Source of the DNA: Lysinibacillus sp. FSL M8-0337
Lineage (GTDB): Bacteria; Bacillota; Bacilli; Bacillales_A; Planococcaceae
Assembly (NCBI RefSeq): GCF_038593855.1
Contig: NZ_CP151996.1
Span: 2,666,001-2,730,000, forward strand
Reading direction: 5' to 3'
DNA length: 64,000 nucleotides
Below, piece by piece: positions 1 to 8,682 of this stretch. The notes beneath the pieces were generated by a model, which worked only from the letters and a program-made list of their open reading frames with translations, made no database searches and was not told the DNA's origin. How positions within the stretch are numbered: the stretch's first letter is position 1; every line of letters starts with the position of its first letter. Made by a program: the position numbers and the translations under genes.

Positions 1-124
1 TGATTTAGACTGGCAAACCATTAAGAAAACACTTTTCCGCTTATCACCTAAAGGTTACTCTAAACGCCCGAACTATATTGCTCCACAAGATCAAACACGT
101 ACGAGTGAGGATAAAAATGAATAA
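1..124 (+). CDS. C-terminal end of a GerA-family spore germinant receptor subunit (partial)
   Basis: The reading frame is open from base 2 to a TAA at 122-124 and encodes about 40 residues, including a KTLFRLSPKGYSKRPN stretch followed by a PQDQTR segment. This resembles the cytoplasmic tail of GerA-type alpha subunits, which end in a pattern of R-x-P...RP...D...R. It overlaps the next gene by 8 bp, as expected for translationally coupled germination receptor cistrons. The match is to a short, weakly conserved tail, so a permease-type B subunit cannot be fully excluded. The start lies outside the window. Confidence 0.55.
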   Translation, partial: DLDWQTIKKTLFRLSPKGYSKRPNYIAPQDQTRTSEDKNE

Positions 125-1277
125 AAAAATACTCTGTATATTGTTAGTACTGACGACACTGCTGTCAGGCTGTTGGGATGTCACTGAACCACAAAGAATG
201 TACTATATTCATGCACTTGGTATAGATTTTAAAGATGGTCATTATGAAACCTATATGCAAATTATTGATTTTGCCAATATAGCCAAATCCGAACAGCCTA
301 ATAATCCGCAAGCTCAACAAGCTGAAATTGGACATGCCAAAGGTAAAACAATAGAAGATTCTTTTTTCGATTTATATCATTCCATTGATCAAAAAGCGTT
401 TTGGGGTCATATTACCTACATTATACTTTCAGAAGAAGTAATGAAAAGCGACAAGGTCAACCAAGTACTTGACTTTTTAACGCGTTATCGCGAAATGAGA
501 TACCAAATATGGGTATATGGCACAAAAGAGCCACTCGATGAATTACTAGTCGTCACACCAATTAATAATAAAGCACTTACATTATCGAAACTCGGTGATC
601 CATTAAATTCGTTTAGGCAAGAATCTTTTGTAACACCGATTAATGTTCGAAAATTGGTCATCGGTCTAAATGAGCCTAGTCATGAAGTGTATTTACCTCT
701 CGTCTCAATTGATAAAGGATGGGAAACGTCGAAAGGACAGGCTGAATCTATAGAAATAAAGGGTGTTGCCCTCTTATCGAATGAAGGCTATAAAGGGTCT
801 CTCACACAAAATAAAGCTAACGGTGTCAAATGGATGACCAATGAAACAATGCGCAGTGAAATCACAGGGCAAATTGGTGAAGGTGAAAATTCCTATGTAA
901 CCGTTGCTTTGGAACATATAAAAGTTCATATTACACCTATCGTAAAAAACGAAAATGTACAATTTGATATCGAAATCAAATTAGAGGCAACCAGCGTTCT
1001 AGGTATTACAAAAAAAATCACTACGAAAGAAATTCAGAAAGAGATCGAAAAACAAGTGGAAAAAGAGGTAAGAGAAACGTTTAAGGAAGCTATTGCGTTG
1101 GATACAGATATTTACCGTTTATCTGAAAGACTTTACCGCAAAGACGTTAAACTGTGGAAAAAATTAGAAAAAAATGGAAAAATAGAGTTAACTGAAGATT
1201 CCATACGCAATATTCATGTAAATGTTTACAAAATAAATCCTGGCAGAGGATCTTATACAGAAACAATTAGAAAATAG
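117..1277 (+). CDS. Ger(x)C family spore germination lipoprotein
   Basis: This is the lipid-anchored C subunit of a nutrient germinant receptor, expected in the inner spore membrane with A and B subunits. The protein is 386 aa when read from the ATG at 117. That start is preceded by GTGAGG and gives a clean lipoprotein signal: basic N-terminus, hydrophobic stretch and lipobox LLSGC with Cys19, followed by WDVTEPQ, a typical Ger(x)C opening. An in-frame upstream ATG at 78 would bury the signal peptide behind 13 basic residues, so it is unlikely. The gene overlaps the preceding subunit by 8 bp and is the last of its operon, followed by a hairpin. No B subunit follows, so it must lie upstream or be absent. 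The germinant is not predictable. Confidence 0.9.
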   Translation: MNKKILCILLVLTTLLSGCWDVTEPQRMYYIHALGIDFKDGHYETYMQIIDFANIAKSEQPNNPQAQQAEIGHAKGKTIEDSFFDLYHSIDQKAFWGHITYIILSEEVMKSDKVNQVLDFLTRYREMRYQIWVYGTKEPLDELLVVTPINNKALTLSKLGDPLNSFRQESFVTPINVRKLVIGLNEPSHEVYLPLVSIDKGWETSKGQAESIEIKGVALLSNEGYKGSLTQNKANGVKWMTNETMRSEITGQIGEGENSYVTVALEHIKVHITPIVKNENVQFDIEIKLEATSVLGITKKITTKEIQKEIEKQVEKEVRETFKEAIALDTDIYRLSERLYRKDVKLWKKLEKNGKIELTEDSIRNIHVNVYKINPGRGSYTETIRK

Positions 1278-1294
1278 TTGTAAAATAAATCTAA

Positions 1295-1330
1295 GGCATC
1301 GAATAATTCACATTCGATGCCTATTTACTT
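1295..1330. terminator. Bidirectional terminator between the ger operon and the ABC transporter
   Basis: A perfect 10-bp stem (1295-1304 with 1312-1321, GGCATCGAAT and its complement) with a 7-base loop lies between two convergent genes. T-rich sequence follows on both strands, so it can end both transcripts. Confidence 0.75.
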
Positions 1331-1348
1331 TATAATCTTACATTCTAC

Positions 1349-3100
1349 TTAACTTTCAATTGGTTGAATGACTCTTTCACTTTCGGCTTTGCGAAATTGA
1401 ATATGATGAAGTTTAGCAAAAATACCATCTTGTGCAACTAATTCCTCATACGTGCCGTCCTCTTCAATCCCATTTTGTGTTACAACGAGCACACGATCTG
1501 CATTGCGGATGGTCGCAAGGCGGTGTGCAATAATAAGCGTTGTTCGATTTTCAGCAAGCTCTGCTAACGACTGTTGGATAATCATTTCCGTTTCGGTATC
1601 TAATGCAGAGGTTGCTTCGTCTAAAATTAAAATCGGTGGATTTTTCAAGAACATACGAGCAATAGCAATACGTTGCTTTTGCCCGCCTGATAACTTTAAG
1701 CCACGCTCACCAATTTGTGTTTCATAACCATCTGGCAATTCAGCAATAAAGGACTCGAGATGAGCTCTTTTAGCAGCTTCCTGAACCTCTTCATCACTTG
1801 CTCCTAAACGTCCATACGCAATGTTTTCTCGAATTGTTCCTGTAAATAAAAAGACATCCTGTTGGACAATACCAATTTGTGCGCGAAGAGAGGCTTGAGT
1901 CATATCTCGCACATCCAAACCATCAATCGTAATGGCTCCATGATGGACATCATAAAACCTTGGAATTAAAGAACATATAGTAGTTTTCCCTGCACCCGAT
2001 GGTCCTACAAAGGCAATTGTTTGGCCTGCCCGTACATCAAATGAAATATCTTTTAAAACAGCTTTAGACGCATCATAATTAAAATCGACATTTTTAAATG
2101 ATATGTCCCCGCATAAATGTGTAACTGGTTGTGCATCGTCTCGATCCTGAACTTCAGGCTCCTGCTCTATCAACTCACGAAAGCGCTTAAAGCCTGCCAT
2201 ACCTTTTGGATACAGTTCTAGCAAAGCACTAATTTTATCAATAGGTTTAATCAGAACATTCGTATACAAAACGAAGCTGACAAGTCCCCCATACGATAAT
2301 TTCCCATTAAAGCTTAACCATGCGCCCACAACTAGGACTACTAATGTTAACAAACGAGTCATCATATAGATGCTTGAATGCGCCCCTGCCATAATTTTAT
2401 AGGCGTATAATTTTGCTGAACGGAAATAGCTATTTTGTTCCTTAAAACGCTCCATTTCAAATGCTTCATTTGTAAATGATTTCACAACGCGTACACCAGA
2501 CACACTATCCTCTACGCGACCGTTGACATCTGCAATTTTTCCGTACAACGTTTTCCATGCATTATTCATCTTGATGTTACTAACCGTAACAAGCCACATT
2601 AAAAATGGCACCATAATAGCTGCTATGAGCGCAAGTGTTGGATTGATATTAAACATAATGACGAAAGCGCCCAAAAATGTCATGATGGCAATGAATAAAT
2701 CCTCTGGTCCATGGTGAGCAAACTCTCCTATATCAAATAAATCATTCGTAATTCGACTCATAATATGACCCGTTTTTGTATTATCAAAAAAACGGAATGA
2801 TTGACGCTGTACATGATTAAATAGCTCCTGTCGCATATCGGTTTCAATATTGATGCCAAGTTTATGCCCTAGGTAATTGACGATAAAGTTTAGTACTGTA
2901 CTAAGAGCATATACTAGTAATAGTAAAATACTCACTTTAACAATCATGCCCCAATCTCCTGTAGGAAGTAGCTTGTCAATAAACCATTGTACAGCTAAAG
3001 GAAAGGCTAGCTCTAGTATTGCTACGACAATGGCACTGGAAAAATCAATAGCAAATAATCGTTTATGTGGTTTGTAGTATGAAAAAAACTTTTTATACAT
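1349..3100 (-). CDS. ABC half-transporter, multidrug/lipid exporter type (permease fused to ATPase)
   Basis: A 583-aa fusion exporter of the MsbA/BmrA type, expected to work as a homodimer or heterodimer in the cytoplasmic membrane. Residues about 1-300 carry six predicted membrane segments. The ATPase half follows, with Walker A GPSGAGKTT near residue 370, signature LSGGQKQR near 475 and Walker B ILILDEATSALD near 497; the H-loop appears as IIAHRLATI. The start is supported by GAGGGGAG just upstream. It stands alone with no adjacent partner half-transporter or regulator, which favours a homodimer. The substrate cannot be deduced. Confidence 0.93.
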   Translation of the reverse strand: MYKKFFSYYKPHKRLFAIDFSSAIVVAILELAFPLAVQWFIDKLLPTGDWGMIVKVSILLLLVYALSTVLNFIVNYLGHKLGINIETDMRQELFNHVQRQSFRFFDNTKTGHIMSRITNDLFDIGEFAHHGPEDLFIAIMTFLGAFVIMFNINPTLALIAAIMVPFLMWLVTVSNIKMNNAWKTLYGKIADVNGRVEDSVSGVRVVKSFTNEAFEMERFKEQNSYFRSAKLYAYKIMAGAHSSIYMMTRLLTLVVLVVGAWLSFNGKLSYGGLVSFVLYTNVLIKPIDKISALLELYPKGMAGFKRFRELIEQEPEVQDRDDAQPVTHLCGDISFKNVDFNYDASKAVLKDISFDVRAGQTIAFVGPSGAGKTTICSLIPRFYDVHHGAITIDGLDVRDMTQASLRAQIGIVQQDVFLFTGTIRENIAYGRLGASDEEVQEAAKRAHLESFIAELPDGYETQIGERGLKLSGGQKQRIAIARMFLKNPPILILDEATSALDTETEMIIQQSLAELAENRTTLIIAHRLATIRNADRVLVVTQNGIEEDGTYEELVAQDGIFAKLHHIQFRKAESERVIQPIES

Positions 3101-3202
3101 ATACGTCTCCCCTCTAAGTTGTTAAAAAAATTCACTTATCATCATATAGTACCACTCATGAGAAAAATTAGGAAAAAATTTAGTATACCATTACATTTCT
3201 AT

Positions 3203-3230
3203 TTGCTTTTTGCGAACAACGTGCTATAAT
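3203..3230 (+). promoter_or_regulatory. Sigma-A-type promoter for the riboswitch-terC transcript
   Basis: A TTGCTT -35 (3203-3208), 16-bp spacer and perfect TATAAT -10 (3225-3230) lie about 35 bp before the first conserved riboswitch stem. Transcription would start near 3237. Confidence 0.65.
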
Positions 3231-3261
3231 CCTTAGTAAGAAGAATTGAATAGCTTTTGAC

Positions 3262-3449
3262 ATTTTTGTCAAAGGGGAGTAGCTAGCAGATGTGAGCGAT
3301 ACATCTGATTTCACATTCGTCATTACATGGTAGCAGCCATCGGGTGTGATAGCAAACTCATCTAATTTCCTACATAGATGAGTACTGTACTAGAAATTAT
3401 TGGTACAAATTATTATTTGGAGCTTCCAAATAATTGCTTAGCAAGACCT
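3262..3449 (+). promoter_or_regulatory. yybP-ykoY family manganese riboswitch
   Basis: The leader of the TerC gene begins with AAAGGGGAGTAGC (3271-3283) and later has GTAGCAGCCATCGGGTGTGATAGC-like sequence (3390-3413) and GCAAGACCTTTG (3441-3452). These match the conserved blocks of the yybP-ykoY RNA, known to sense Mn2+ and often found before TerC family genes. The closing stem pairs AAAGG with CCTTT. The CCTTT arm is also part of the terminator stem just downstream, so ligand binding should favour read-through. Outer boundaries are approximate. Confidence 0.85.
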
Positions 3450-3478
3450 TTGCCTATTTTTTAGGCATGGGTCTTTTT
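3444..3478 (+). terminator. Riboswitch expression-platform terminator
   Basis: AGACC..TGCCTA (3444-3456) pairs with TAGGCA.GGGTCT (3462-3473), followed by a TTTTTCTTTT tract. It lies between the aptamer and the coding region and shares bases with the aptamer's closing stem, so the two structures exclude each other. Confidence 0.8.
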
Positions 3479-3549
3479 CTTTTGCCTAAAATTAAAAATA
3501 GGAAAGAGCATATTATTCATTTCTGTCCACAACAAAGGAGGAAACATAT

Positions 3550-4308
3550 TTGGAAGCGATTTTATTAGAATACGCTTGGGTACTTGTCGTATTAATTGTA
3601 CTAGAAGGTCTGTTAGCAGCAGATAACGCGGTCGTAATGGCCGTGATGGTAAAACATTTACCAAAAGCACAACAACAAAAGGCATTATTATACGGATTAG
3701 TTGGTGCATTCGTTTTCCGTTTTGCCGCACTATTCTTAATTACAACACTCGTGAATTTCTGGCAAATTCAGGCATTAGGTGCTGCTTACTTGTTATTCAT
3801 GTCAATTAAACATATTTACGATTCGCGGAAAGCCGCCGGAGAATCAGATGAAATTAAAGAACCTAAAAAACAATCTGGTTTCTGGATGACCGTTATTAAA
3901 GTAGAACTAGCGGACATTGCTTTTGCAGTAGACTCCATTCTAGCTGCAGTAGCAATCGCTGTGACATTGCCGCACTTAGGTAATTTCGATGTCGGTGGTA
4001 TTAATGCAGGACAATTCGGTGTTATGTTCCTTGGTGGTATTATCGGGGTTGTTATGATGCGATTTGCGGCACGCTGGTTCGTACGTGTACTAGAAAAATT
4101 CCCGTCACTTGAAACAGCTGCATTTTTAATCGTTGGTTGGGTTGGCGTAAAGTTAGCAGTCTTAACATTAGCACATGAAAAATTAGGCTTTATTCCTCAC
4201 GAATTCCCACATTCAACAATGTGGAAAGCAACATTCTGGATCGTGTTACTTGCGATTGCGCTAATCGGCTACTTAGTTGGTGTCAAAAACCAAAAGAAAG
4301 AAGCATAA
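3550..4308 (+). CDS. TerC family integral membrane protein, probable Mn2+ exporter
   Basis: A 252-aa polytopic membrane protein of the TerC/YkoY/Alx family. About seven hydrophobic segments are visible. Family hallmarks are the acidic motifs EGLLAADNAVV near residue 15 and VELADIAFAVDSILAAVA near residue 120, which carry membrane-embedded aspartates thought to bind metal. The TTG start is placed by AAAGGAGG seven bases upstream. The Mn riboswitch in its leader supports a role in manganese efflux or Mn loading of exported proteins. It is monocistronic and closed by a terminator. Confidence 0.92.
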   Translation: MEAILLEYAWVLVVLIVLEGLLAADNAVVMAVMVKHLPKAQQQKALLYGLVGAFVFRFAALFLITTLVNFWQIQALGAAYLLFMSIKHIYDSRKAAGESDEIKEPKKQSGFWMTVIKVELADIAFAVDSILAAVAIAVTLPHLGNFDVGGINAGQFGVMFLGGIIGVVMMRFAARWFVRVLEKFPSLETAAFLIVGWVGVKLAVLTLAHEKLGFIPHEFPHSTMWKATFWIVLLAIALIGYLVGVKNQKKEA

Positions 4309-4316
4309 TGTATCAT

Positions 4317-4350
4317 TTCGTCTAGACTCAACGTCTGGGCGAATTTTTTT
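4317..4350 (+). terminator. Rho-independent terminator of the terC gene
   Basis: TTCGTCTAGAC (4317-4327) pairs with GTCTGGGCGAA (4333-4343), with one G-T pair, followed by seven Ts. Confidence 0.85.
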
Positions 4351-4357
4351 GCCAAAA

Positions 4358-4462
4358 ACAGATGGCGTCTTTTACTAGCTTGGTGGCGATTTGCGTTCGT
4401 TTAGTGGCGATTCGTACTGGTTTGGTGGTGGTATCCCATGATTTAGTGGCGATTCTCCAAAA
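4358..4462 (+). repeat. 21-bp tandem repeat, five units, core GTGGCGATT (locus 1)
   Basis: This fills most of the ~300-bp gap between terC and ferritin. Five consecutive 21-bp units run from 4358, with GGCG (or GGTG in unit 4) at 4364, 4385, 4406, 4427 and 4448, exactly 21 bases apart. The best units read (T/C)TTRGTGGCGATT plus eight variable bases. In one plus-strand frame each unit encodes a heptad with LVAI. The same repeat occurs at 45467-45550. It has no spacers of CRISPR type and no convincing ribosome-binding site. Nothing else is recognisable before the ferritin leader. Confidence 0.75.
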
Positions 4463-4609
4463 TTAAAAAACTAAATCTTCTAATTGAGAACGAATATCAA
4501 TTTAATTTTGCAGCATTTATGACGAAAAATATCTTTTTCTGTATGTTGACCACCTTTCGCTATATACTATGAGAAGTAGAAGGTATTTACTGCAAAGGGA
4601 GGAACTACT

Positions 4610-5119
4610 ATGTTATCAGAAAAACTACACACAGCACTTAACGAACAAATGAATTTTGAATTTTACTCCGCGCATGCCTATATGGCAATGGCTGCATTTT
4701 GCACAGATCAAGATTACGATGGGTTTGCTAATTTCTTTTTAGTGCAAGCAGAAGAAGAACGTTTCCATGCAATGAAATTTTATAATTTTTTAAGTGATAT
4801 GGGCTATCGTGCAACAATCCATGGCTTTGACAGTCCAGAAAATCATTTCAACTCTATTTTGCATGCCTTTAAAACAGCTTTGTCACATGAAAAAGAAGTA
4901 ACGCGTCGTATCTACAACTTATCCGATATTGCATTAGATGAACGTGAACACGCAACAATGGCATTTTTAAAATGGTTCATTGATGAGCAAGTAGAAGAAG
5001 AATCAACGTTCGATACATTAATCCGAAAAATTGAACGCATTGAAAATGATTCCAATGCTATCTTTATGCTTGATGCGGAATTAGCTACACGAACATTTAC
5101 ACCTGGTGCTGAAGCTTAA
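4610..5119 (+). CDS. Ferritin (iron storage, ferroxidase type)
   Basis: A 169-aa four-helix-bundle ferritin that oxidises Fe2+ and stores Fe3+ in a 24-mer shell. Ferroxidase ligands are visible: Glu in NFEFYSAHAYMAM near residue 17, the EEERFHAMKF motif (ExxH) near residue 50, and later Glu and Gln positions in the third and fourth helices. Length is normal for FtnA-type proteins and there is no haem-ligand signature pointing to bacterioferritin. The ATG is preceded by AAAGGGAGG. It is monocistronic; no clear Fur or PerR box was seen upstream. Confidence 0.93.
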   Translation: MLSEKLHTALNEQMNFEFYSAHAYMAMAAFCTDQDYDGFANFFLVQAEEERFHAMKFYNFLSDMGYRATIHGFDSPENHFNSILHAFKTALSHEKEVTRRIYNLSDIALDEREHATMAFLKWFIDEQVEEESTFDTLIRKIERIENDSNAIFMLDAELATRTFTPGAEA

Positions 5120-5128
5120 TAAATAATG

Positions 5129-5158
5129 AAGGGCTGTATCCATTGATACGGCCCTTTT
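5129..5158. terminator. Bidirectional terminator between ferritin and the ADH operon
   Basis: AAGGGCTGTATC (5129-5140) pairs with GATACGGCCCTT (5145-5156), followed by TTTT on the plus strand and T-rich sequence on the minus strand. It separates convergent genes. Confidence 0.8.
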
Positions 5159-5168
5159 CATTTATTGT

Positions 5169-6356
5169 CTACATTGTTTGTCGTTTCGGTTCGCGAATTT
5201 CCCCATCAAATGCTGCGCGATAGATAGCCAAAATATCTTCTCGATTCAACGGCATCGGACTTCGCGCTAAAATTCTTGTCTGTTTCGTGGCATCATCCGT
5301 TAATTGTTCAAGTGCTAATTCCGGTATGGCAAACCCTTTCAAAGTTGAAGGAATATTTACATCCTTTATTAGTTGCTGTAATGCCACTACACATTTAAAG
5401 GAAGCATCTTCTTGCGATAAATAACTAGATGACAATCCCATTGCATCTAAAATATCCTTCATGCGTTTTTCGCAACTTTGACGAATATAGCCCATAACGT
5501 ATGGTAGTAATACAGCGTTCGAATCTCCATGTGCAATATGGTATTGACCACCAAGAGGATAAGCCAAAGCATGCACCCCTGCTACACCTGCATTAAAAAA
5601 TGCTAAGCCTGCTAAATAACTGCCATAACTCATATCTGAGCGCGCTTGCTTATTCTTACCGTCATGTACCGCTGTACGAATTGAACTACTAATTAATTTA
5701 ATCGCTTGAAGTGCAAGACCATCTGTCACTTCATTTGCATTAATTGAAACATATGCTTCAATTGCGTGTGTTAACGCGTCAACGCCCGTAGCAGCCGTTA
5801 CCTTTGATGGTAAAGAAATTGTTAATTCTGGATCTACAATGGCTACATCAGCTAGTAAATAATCATGTGTCACGACATCCTTAGTCGTTTTTAACGATAA
5901 AACCGAAATATTTGTAACTTCCGACCCTGTACCCGAAGTTGTTGGAATTAGAATTTTGGGAAGCCCTTTATTTTCAAGTGTTTTTGTACCTGTTAAATTT
6001 AAATAATCAGCGACTTTGCCGTCATGAGTAGCTAATACGGCAGCTAGCTTTGCTAAATCTAATGCACTTCCGCCACCTAATCCGATAACTAAATCAAATT
6101 GATGCTTTCTTGTATAGTCTACCAGTTGTTCCCCAATTACAAGAGGTGGCTCTGGAGCAATGTCAGTATAAAGGGTCGTACGATAACCATTCTCTTGTAA
6201 AGGCTTATTAATATGCTCCACTATACCTAACTCTTTTAACAACGGGTCCGTTACGATTAATATATTCTTTGCTTCGAATTTTTTTACTTCTACAAGTAAA
6301 TGCTGTAGACTCCCCCAACCTATATAGTTTGTAGGAGTAAAGGTAAGTTTACTCAT
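5169..6356 (-). CDS. Iron-containing alcohol dehydrogenase (candidate 4-hydroxybutyrate dehydrogenase, BlcB-like)
   Basis: A 395-aa group III metal-dependent alcohol dehydrogenase. The NAD-binding GGGSALD motif lies near residue 95 and metal ligands are visible as D and H in GVDALTHAIEAYVS near 195 and the two His in GGQYHIAHGDSNAVLLP near 270. It is the third gene of a unit with a lactonase-fold hydrolase and an aldehyde dehydrogenase. By analogy with the Agrobacterium blcABC set, a gamma-hydroxybutyrate to succinate semialdehyde step is proposed, but that is inference; other alcohols are possible. The gap to the preceding gene is 17 bp and an AGGAG site precedes the ATG. Confidence 0.88.
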   Translation of the reverse strand: MSKLTFTPTNYIGWGSLQHLLVEVKKFEAKNILIVTDPLLKELGIVEHINKPLQENGYRTTLYTDIAPEPPLVIGEQLVDYTRKHQFDLVIGLGGGSALDLAKLAAVLATHDGKVADYLNLTGTKTLENKGLPKILIPTTSGTGSEVTNISVLSLKTTKDVVTHDYLLADVAIVDPELTISLPSKVTAATGVDALTHAIEAYVSINANEVTDGLALQAIKLISSSIRTAVHDGKNKQARSDMSYGSYLAGLAFFNAGVAGVHALAYPLGGQYHIAHGDSNAVLLPYVMGYIRQSCEKRMKDILDAMGLSSSYLSQEDASFKCVVALQQLIKDVNIPSTLKGFAIPELALEQLTDDATKQTRILARSPMPLNREDILAIYRAAFDGEIREPKRQTM

Positions 6357-6373
6357 GTTCGTTATACTCCTAT

Positions 6374-7219
6374 CTATTCATAATAGCCTTCTGTTGATTT
6401 TCTAAATGATTTAAATTGCACGGGGTCATGGCCGAACCATACTTGTGAATTTGTTTCATTTGCTAATCTTCGAATTCGTTCAACAGTTGAGTTATAACCT
6501 ACTGAATCATAGATAATACCAGGAGGCTTAACCGGTGGTCCAAAGCTTTCAGCTGTGTAAATAGCGTCTGACGCTAAAATGATTCCCCCTGTTTCCGGCA
6601 TATTAATATGCAAGCCTAGCATACCCCAAGCATGCCCACTACCAAAATTCAATATATTTATACCTTCTGCAAGTTTCACATTATCTTCACCACGTTTGAT
6701 TAGGCGCCACTGTAAGTTGTTTTTAATCCACATATCTATATCACCCCAAACATACGCACCATCCTTAACATTTCTCGCGTATGTTTGTAACGTTCCATTA
6801 AATTCATCTTCCTGCACAATGATCGTTGCATTTGTAAAAAGTTCTAAACAACCTGCATGATCTAAATGAAGATGTGAAGCAACTACATATTTAATATCCT
6901 CTGGGCGAACTTTTAATTCTTCTAACCGATGATGTAAATAGCATTCCTCTGGCATATTAATAGGGAATGCTTTTTGTGTAAATTCACCCCACCTTCCTTC
7001 GGGTCCCATTGAGTTTGGATTACATGCTGTATCAAATAAAATTTTTCCTTCTGGATGATCAATTAAAACTGTATAAACCGGAAATTCAACAAATTCATTT
7101 GGTTGATTCGGGTGATCAATCGTTGCTGGATTATGCATTGCAATCATATAGTTTTTATCCATGCGCATCGTTCCATTATCCATAACAAATAGTTTAGCGT
7201 GCTTGTTTATCATCTTCAT
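6374..7219 (-). CDS. Metallo-beta-lactamase-fold lactonase, AttM/AhlD type (BlcC-like)
   Basis: A 281-aa hydrolase with the dinuclear-zinc motif SHLHLDHAG (HxHxDH) near residue 120, downstream His in GSGHAWG near 190, Asp in ILASDAIY near 215 and a terminal GHDP near 262. This arrangement, with the closing YYE, resembles AttM/BlcC, a lactonase that opens gamma-butyrolactone and also cleaves acyl-homoserine lactones. In an operon with aldehyde and alcohol dehydrogenases, a catabolic lactone seems more likely than signal quenching, but quorum quenching could be a side activity. A second in-frame ATG at 7213 is an alternative start; the ribosome-binding site is weak for both. Confidence 0.85.
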   Translation of the reverse strand: MKMINKHAKLFVMDNGTMRMDKNYMIAMHNPATIDHPNQPNEFVEFPVYTVLIDHPEGKILFDTACNPNSMGPEGRWGEFTQKAFPINMPEECYLHHRLEELKVRPEDIKYVVASHLHLDHAGCLELFTNATIIVQEDEFNGTLQTYARNVKDGAYVWGDIDMWIKNNLQWRLIKRGEDNVKLAEGINILNFGSGHAWGMLGLHINMPETGGIILASDAIYTAESFGPPVKPPGIIYDSVGYNSTVERIRRLANETNSQVWFGHDPVQFKSFRKSTEGYYE

Positions 7220-7243
7220 TTTACAAACATCCCCATTTCATTA

Positions 7244-8665
7244 TTAGTTGTTATTCCAAATAACTAGTTTCATTTCGGTCATTTCTTCGATTGCATATTT
7301 AATACCTTCCTTACCTGTTCCACTGTCTTTTACTCCTCCATATGGCATATGATCTACTCGGTATGTAGGTACATCATTTATAATGACACCACCTACTTGT
7401 AATTTTTTGGATGCCTTAAACGCTGTTTCAATAGATGTAGTAAAGATGCCAGCTTGTAGACCATAATTCGAATCATTTATTGCTTCGATTGCTTCATCTA
7501 TTGTGGACACAGTGTTAATGATAACGACAGGCGCGAAAATCTCTTCACAGGAAACGCGGCTGTGAGATGGTACATTATAAAGGACTGTAGGTAATAAAAT
7601 ATTGTTTTCAATCCGACCTCCAGTAATAATTTGTGCCCCTTCATTTACTGCCTCTTGAATCCAAGCATATGCACGTTGTTGTTCAGTTTCTGAAATCATT
7701 GTTGTTAAATCTGTTTTTGGGTCAAGCGGATTCCCTAACTTTAGTTGGATAATTTTTTCTGTAAACTGTTTTAAAAACGAATCAAGAACATTGTCCATAA
7801 CATAAATACGTTGCAAGGAAATACATACTTGACCTTGGTTTGAAAACGCTCCCATTACAATACGATCCATTATGTTTTCTAATGGAACACCTCCATCGAC
7901 AATTACTCCCGCATTAGAACCAAGTTCTAACGTTACCTTTTTCAATCCTGCTCGATTACGAAGGGAGATACCTACTGCTGGACTGCCTGTAAATGTAATC
8001 ATTTTCACTTGTGGATGTGCTAAAAATGTATCCCCGATGAGTTTTCCAGAGCCCGTAACTAAATTAAATGCACCTGCAGGCAAGTCTGTTTGCGCAAGTA
8101 ATTTTGCTAAAAAATGTGCAGATAGTGCCGTTTGTGTTGCCGGTTTTAACACAATTGTATTTCCTGCCGCTAATGCTGGGCCGACTTTATGTGCGACAAG
8201 ATTTTGAGGGAAATTAAATGGCGTAATTGCCGCTATAACGCCAATCGGTTCCCTCAACGTATAAGCAAAGCGCCCTTCTCCACCTTTTGAAGCATCCATC
8301 GGAATCAATTCACCTGCAAGGCGCTTCGCTTCTTCAGCGGCAAATTTATATGTTTCAATTGTTCGGTCTATTTCTGCAACTGCATACTTAAGTGGCTTTG
8401 CAGATTCTAACGAAATAATAGTAGCCGCTTCTTCTCGATGCTCAGCAAATAAATTCGATAATTGTTCCAAAATTTGAGCTCTCTGAATTGCTGTTAACAT
8501 TGCCATTTTTGAAGTAGCTGCATGTGCGGACTCAATTGCCTGTTGCACATCAATCTCAGTTGCTACCGCAAACTGACCAATTAATTCTTTTGAATACGGG
8601 GCGTAAACATCTAAATATTGATCCGTCATACGCCACTCACCATTCAACAGTAAATGTTTCTTCAA
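7244..8665 (-). CDS. Aldehyde dehydrogenase, candidate succinate-semialdehyde dehydrogenase (BlcA-like)
   Basis: A 473-aa NAD(P)-dependent aldehyde dehydrogenase. The catalytic Cys is in FSNQGQVCISLQR near residue 280, the general-base Glu in VTLELGSNAG near 245, and the Asn of the active site in ITPFNFPQN near 150. Length and motifs fit the succinate-semialdehyde/lactaldehyde dehydrogenase group. The start is TTG with GGAGTGAGG just upstream. It is the first gene of the operon and lies directly downstream of a LacI-type regulator and a perfect inverted repeat. The substrate is inferred from neighbours only. Confidence 0.9.
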   Translation of the reverse strand: MKKHLLLNGEWRMTDQYLDVYAPYSKELIGQFAVATEIDVQQAIESAHAATSKMAMLTAIQRAQILEQLSNLFAEHREEAATIISLESAKPLKYAVAEIDRTIETYKFAAEEAKRLAGELIPMDASKGGEGRFAYTLREPIGVIAAITPFNFPQNLVAHKVGPALAAGNTIVLKPATQTALSAHFLAKLLAQTDLPAGAFNLVTGSGKLIGDTFLAHPQVKMITFTGSPAVGISLRNRAGLKKVTLELGSNAGVIVDGGVPLENIMDRIVMGAFSNQGQVCISLQRIYVMDNVLDSFLKQFTEKIIQLKLGNPLDPKTDLTTMISETEQQRAYAWIQEAVNEGAQIITGGRIENNILLPTVLYNVPSHSRVSCEEIFAPVVIINTVSTIDEAIEAINDSNYGLQAGIFTTSIETAFKASKKLQVGGVIINDVPTYRVDHMPYGGVKDSGTGKEGIKYAIEEMTEMKLVIWNNN

Positions 8666-8682
8666 ATCCTCACTCCCTTTTT

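Noticed and set aside
4358..4462. CRISPR array
   Set aside because: Units are only 21 bp and contiguous, with degenerate repeats and no separate spacers or cas genes.
4362..4463. Plus-strand ORF through the 21-bp repeat (MASFTSLVAICVR...)
   Set aside because: It starts just after a terminator, has no ribosome-binding site, and the similar frame at 45467 has no start codon at the same place. Treated as repeat DNA.
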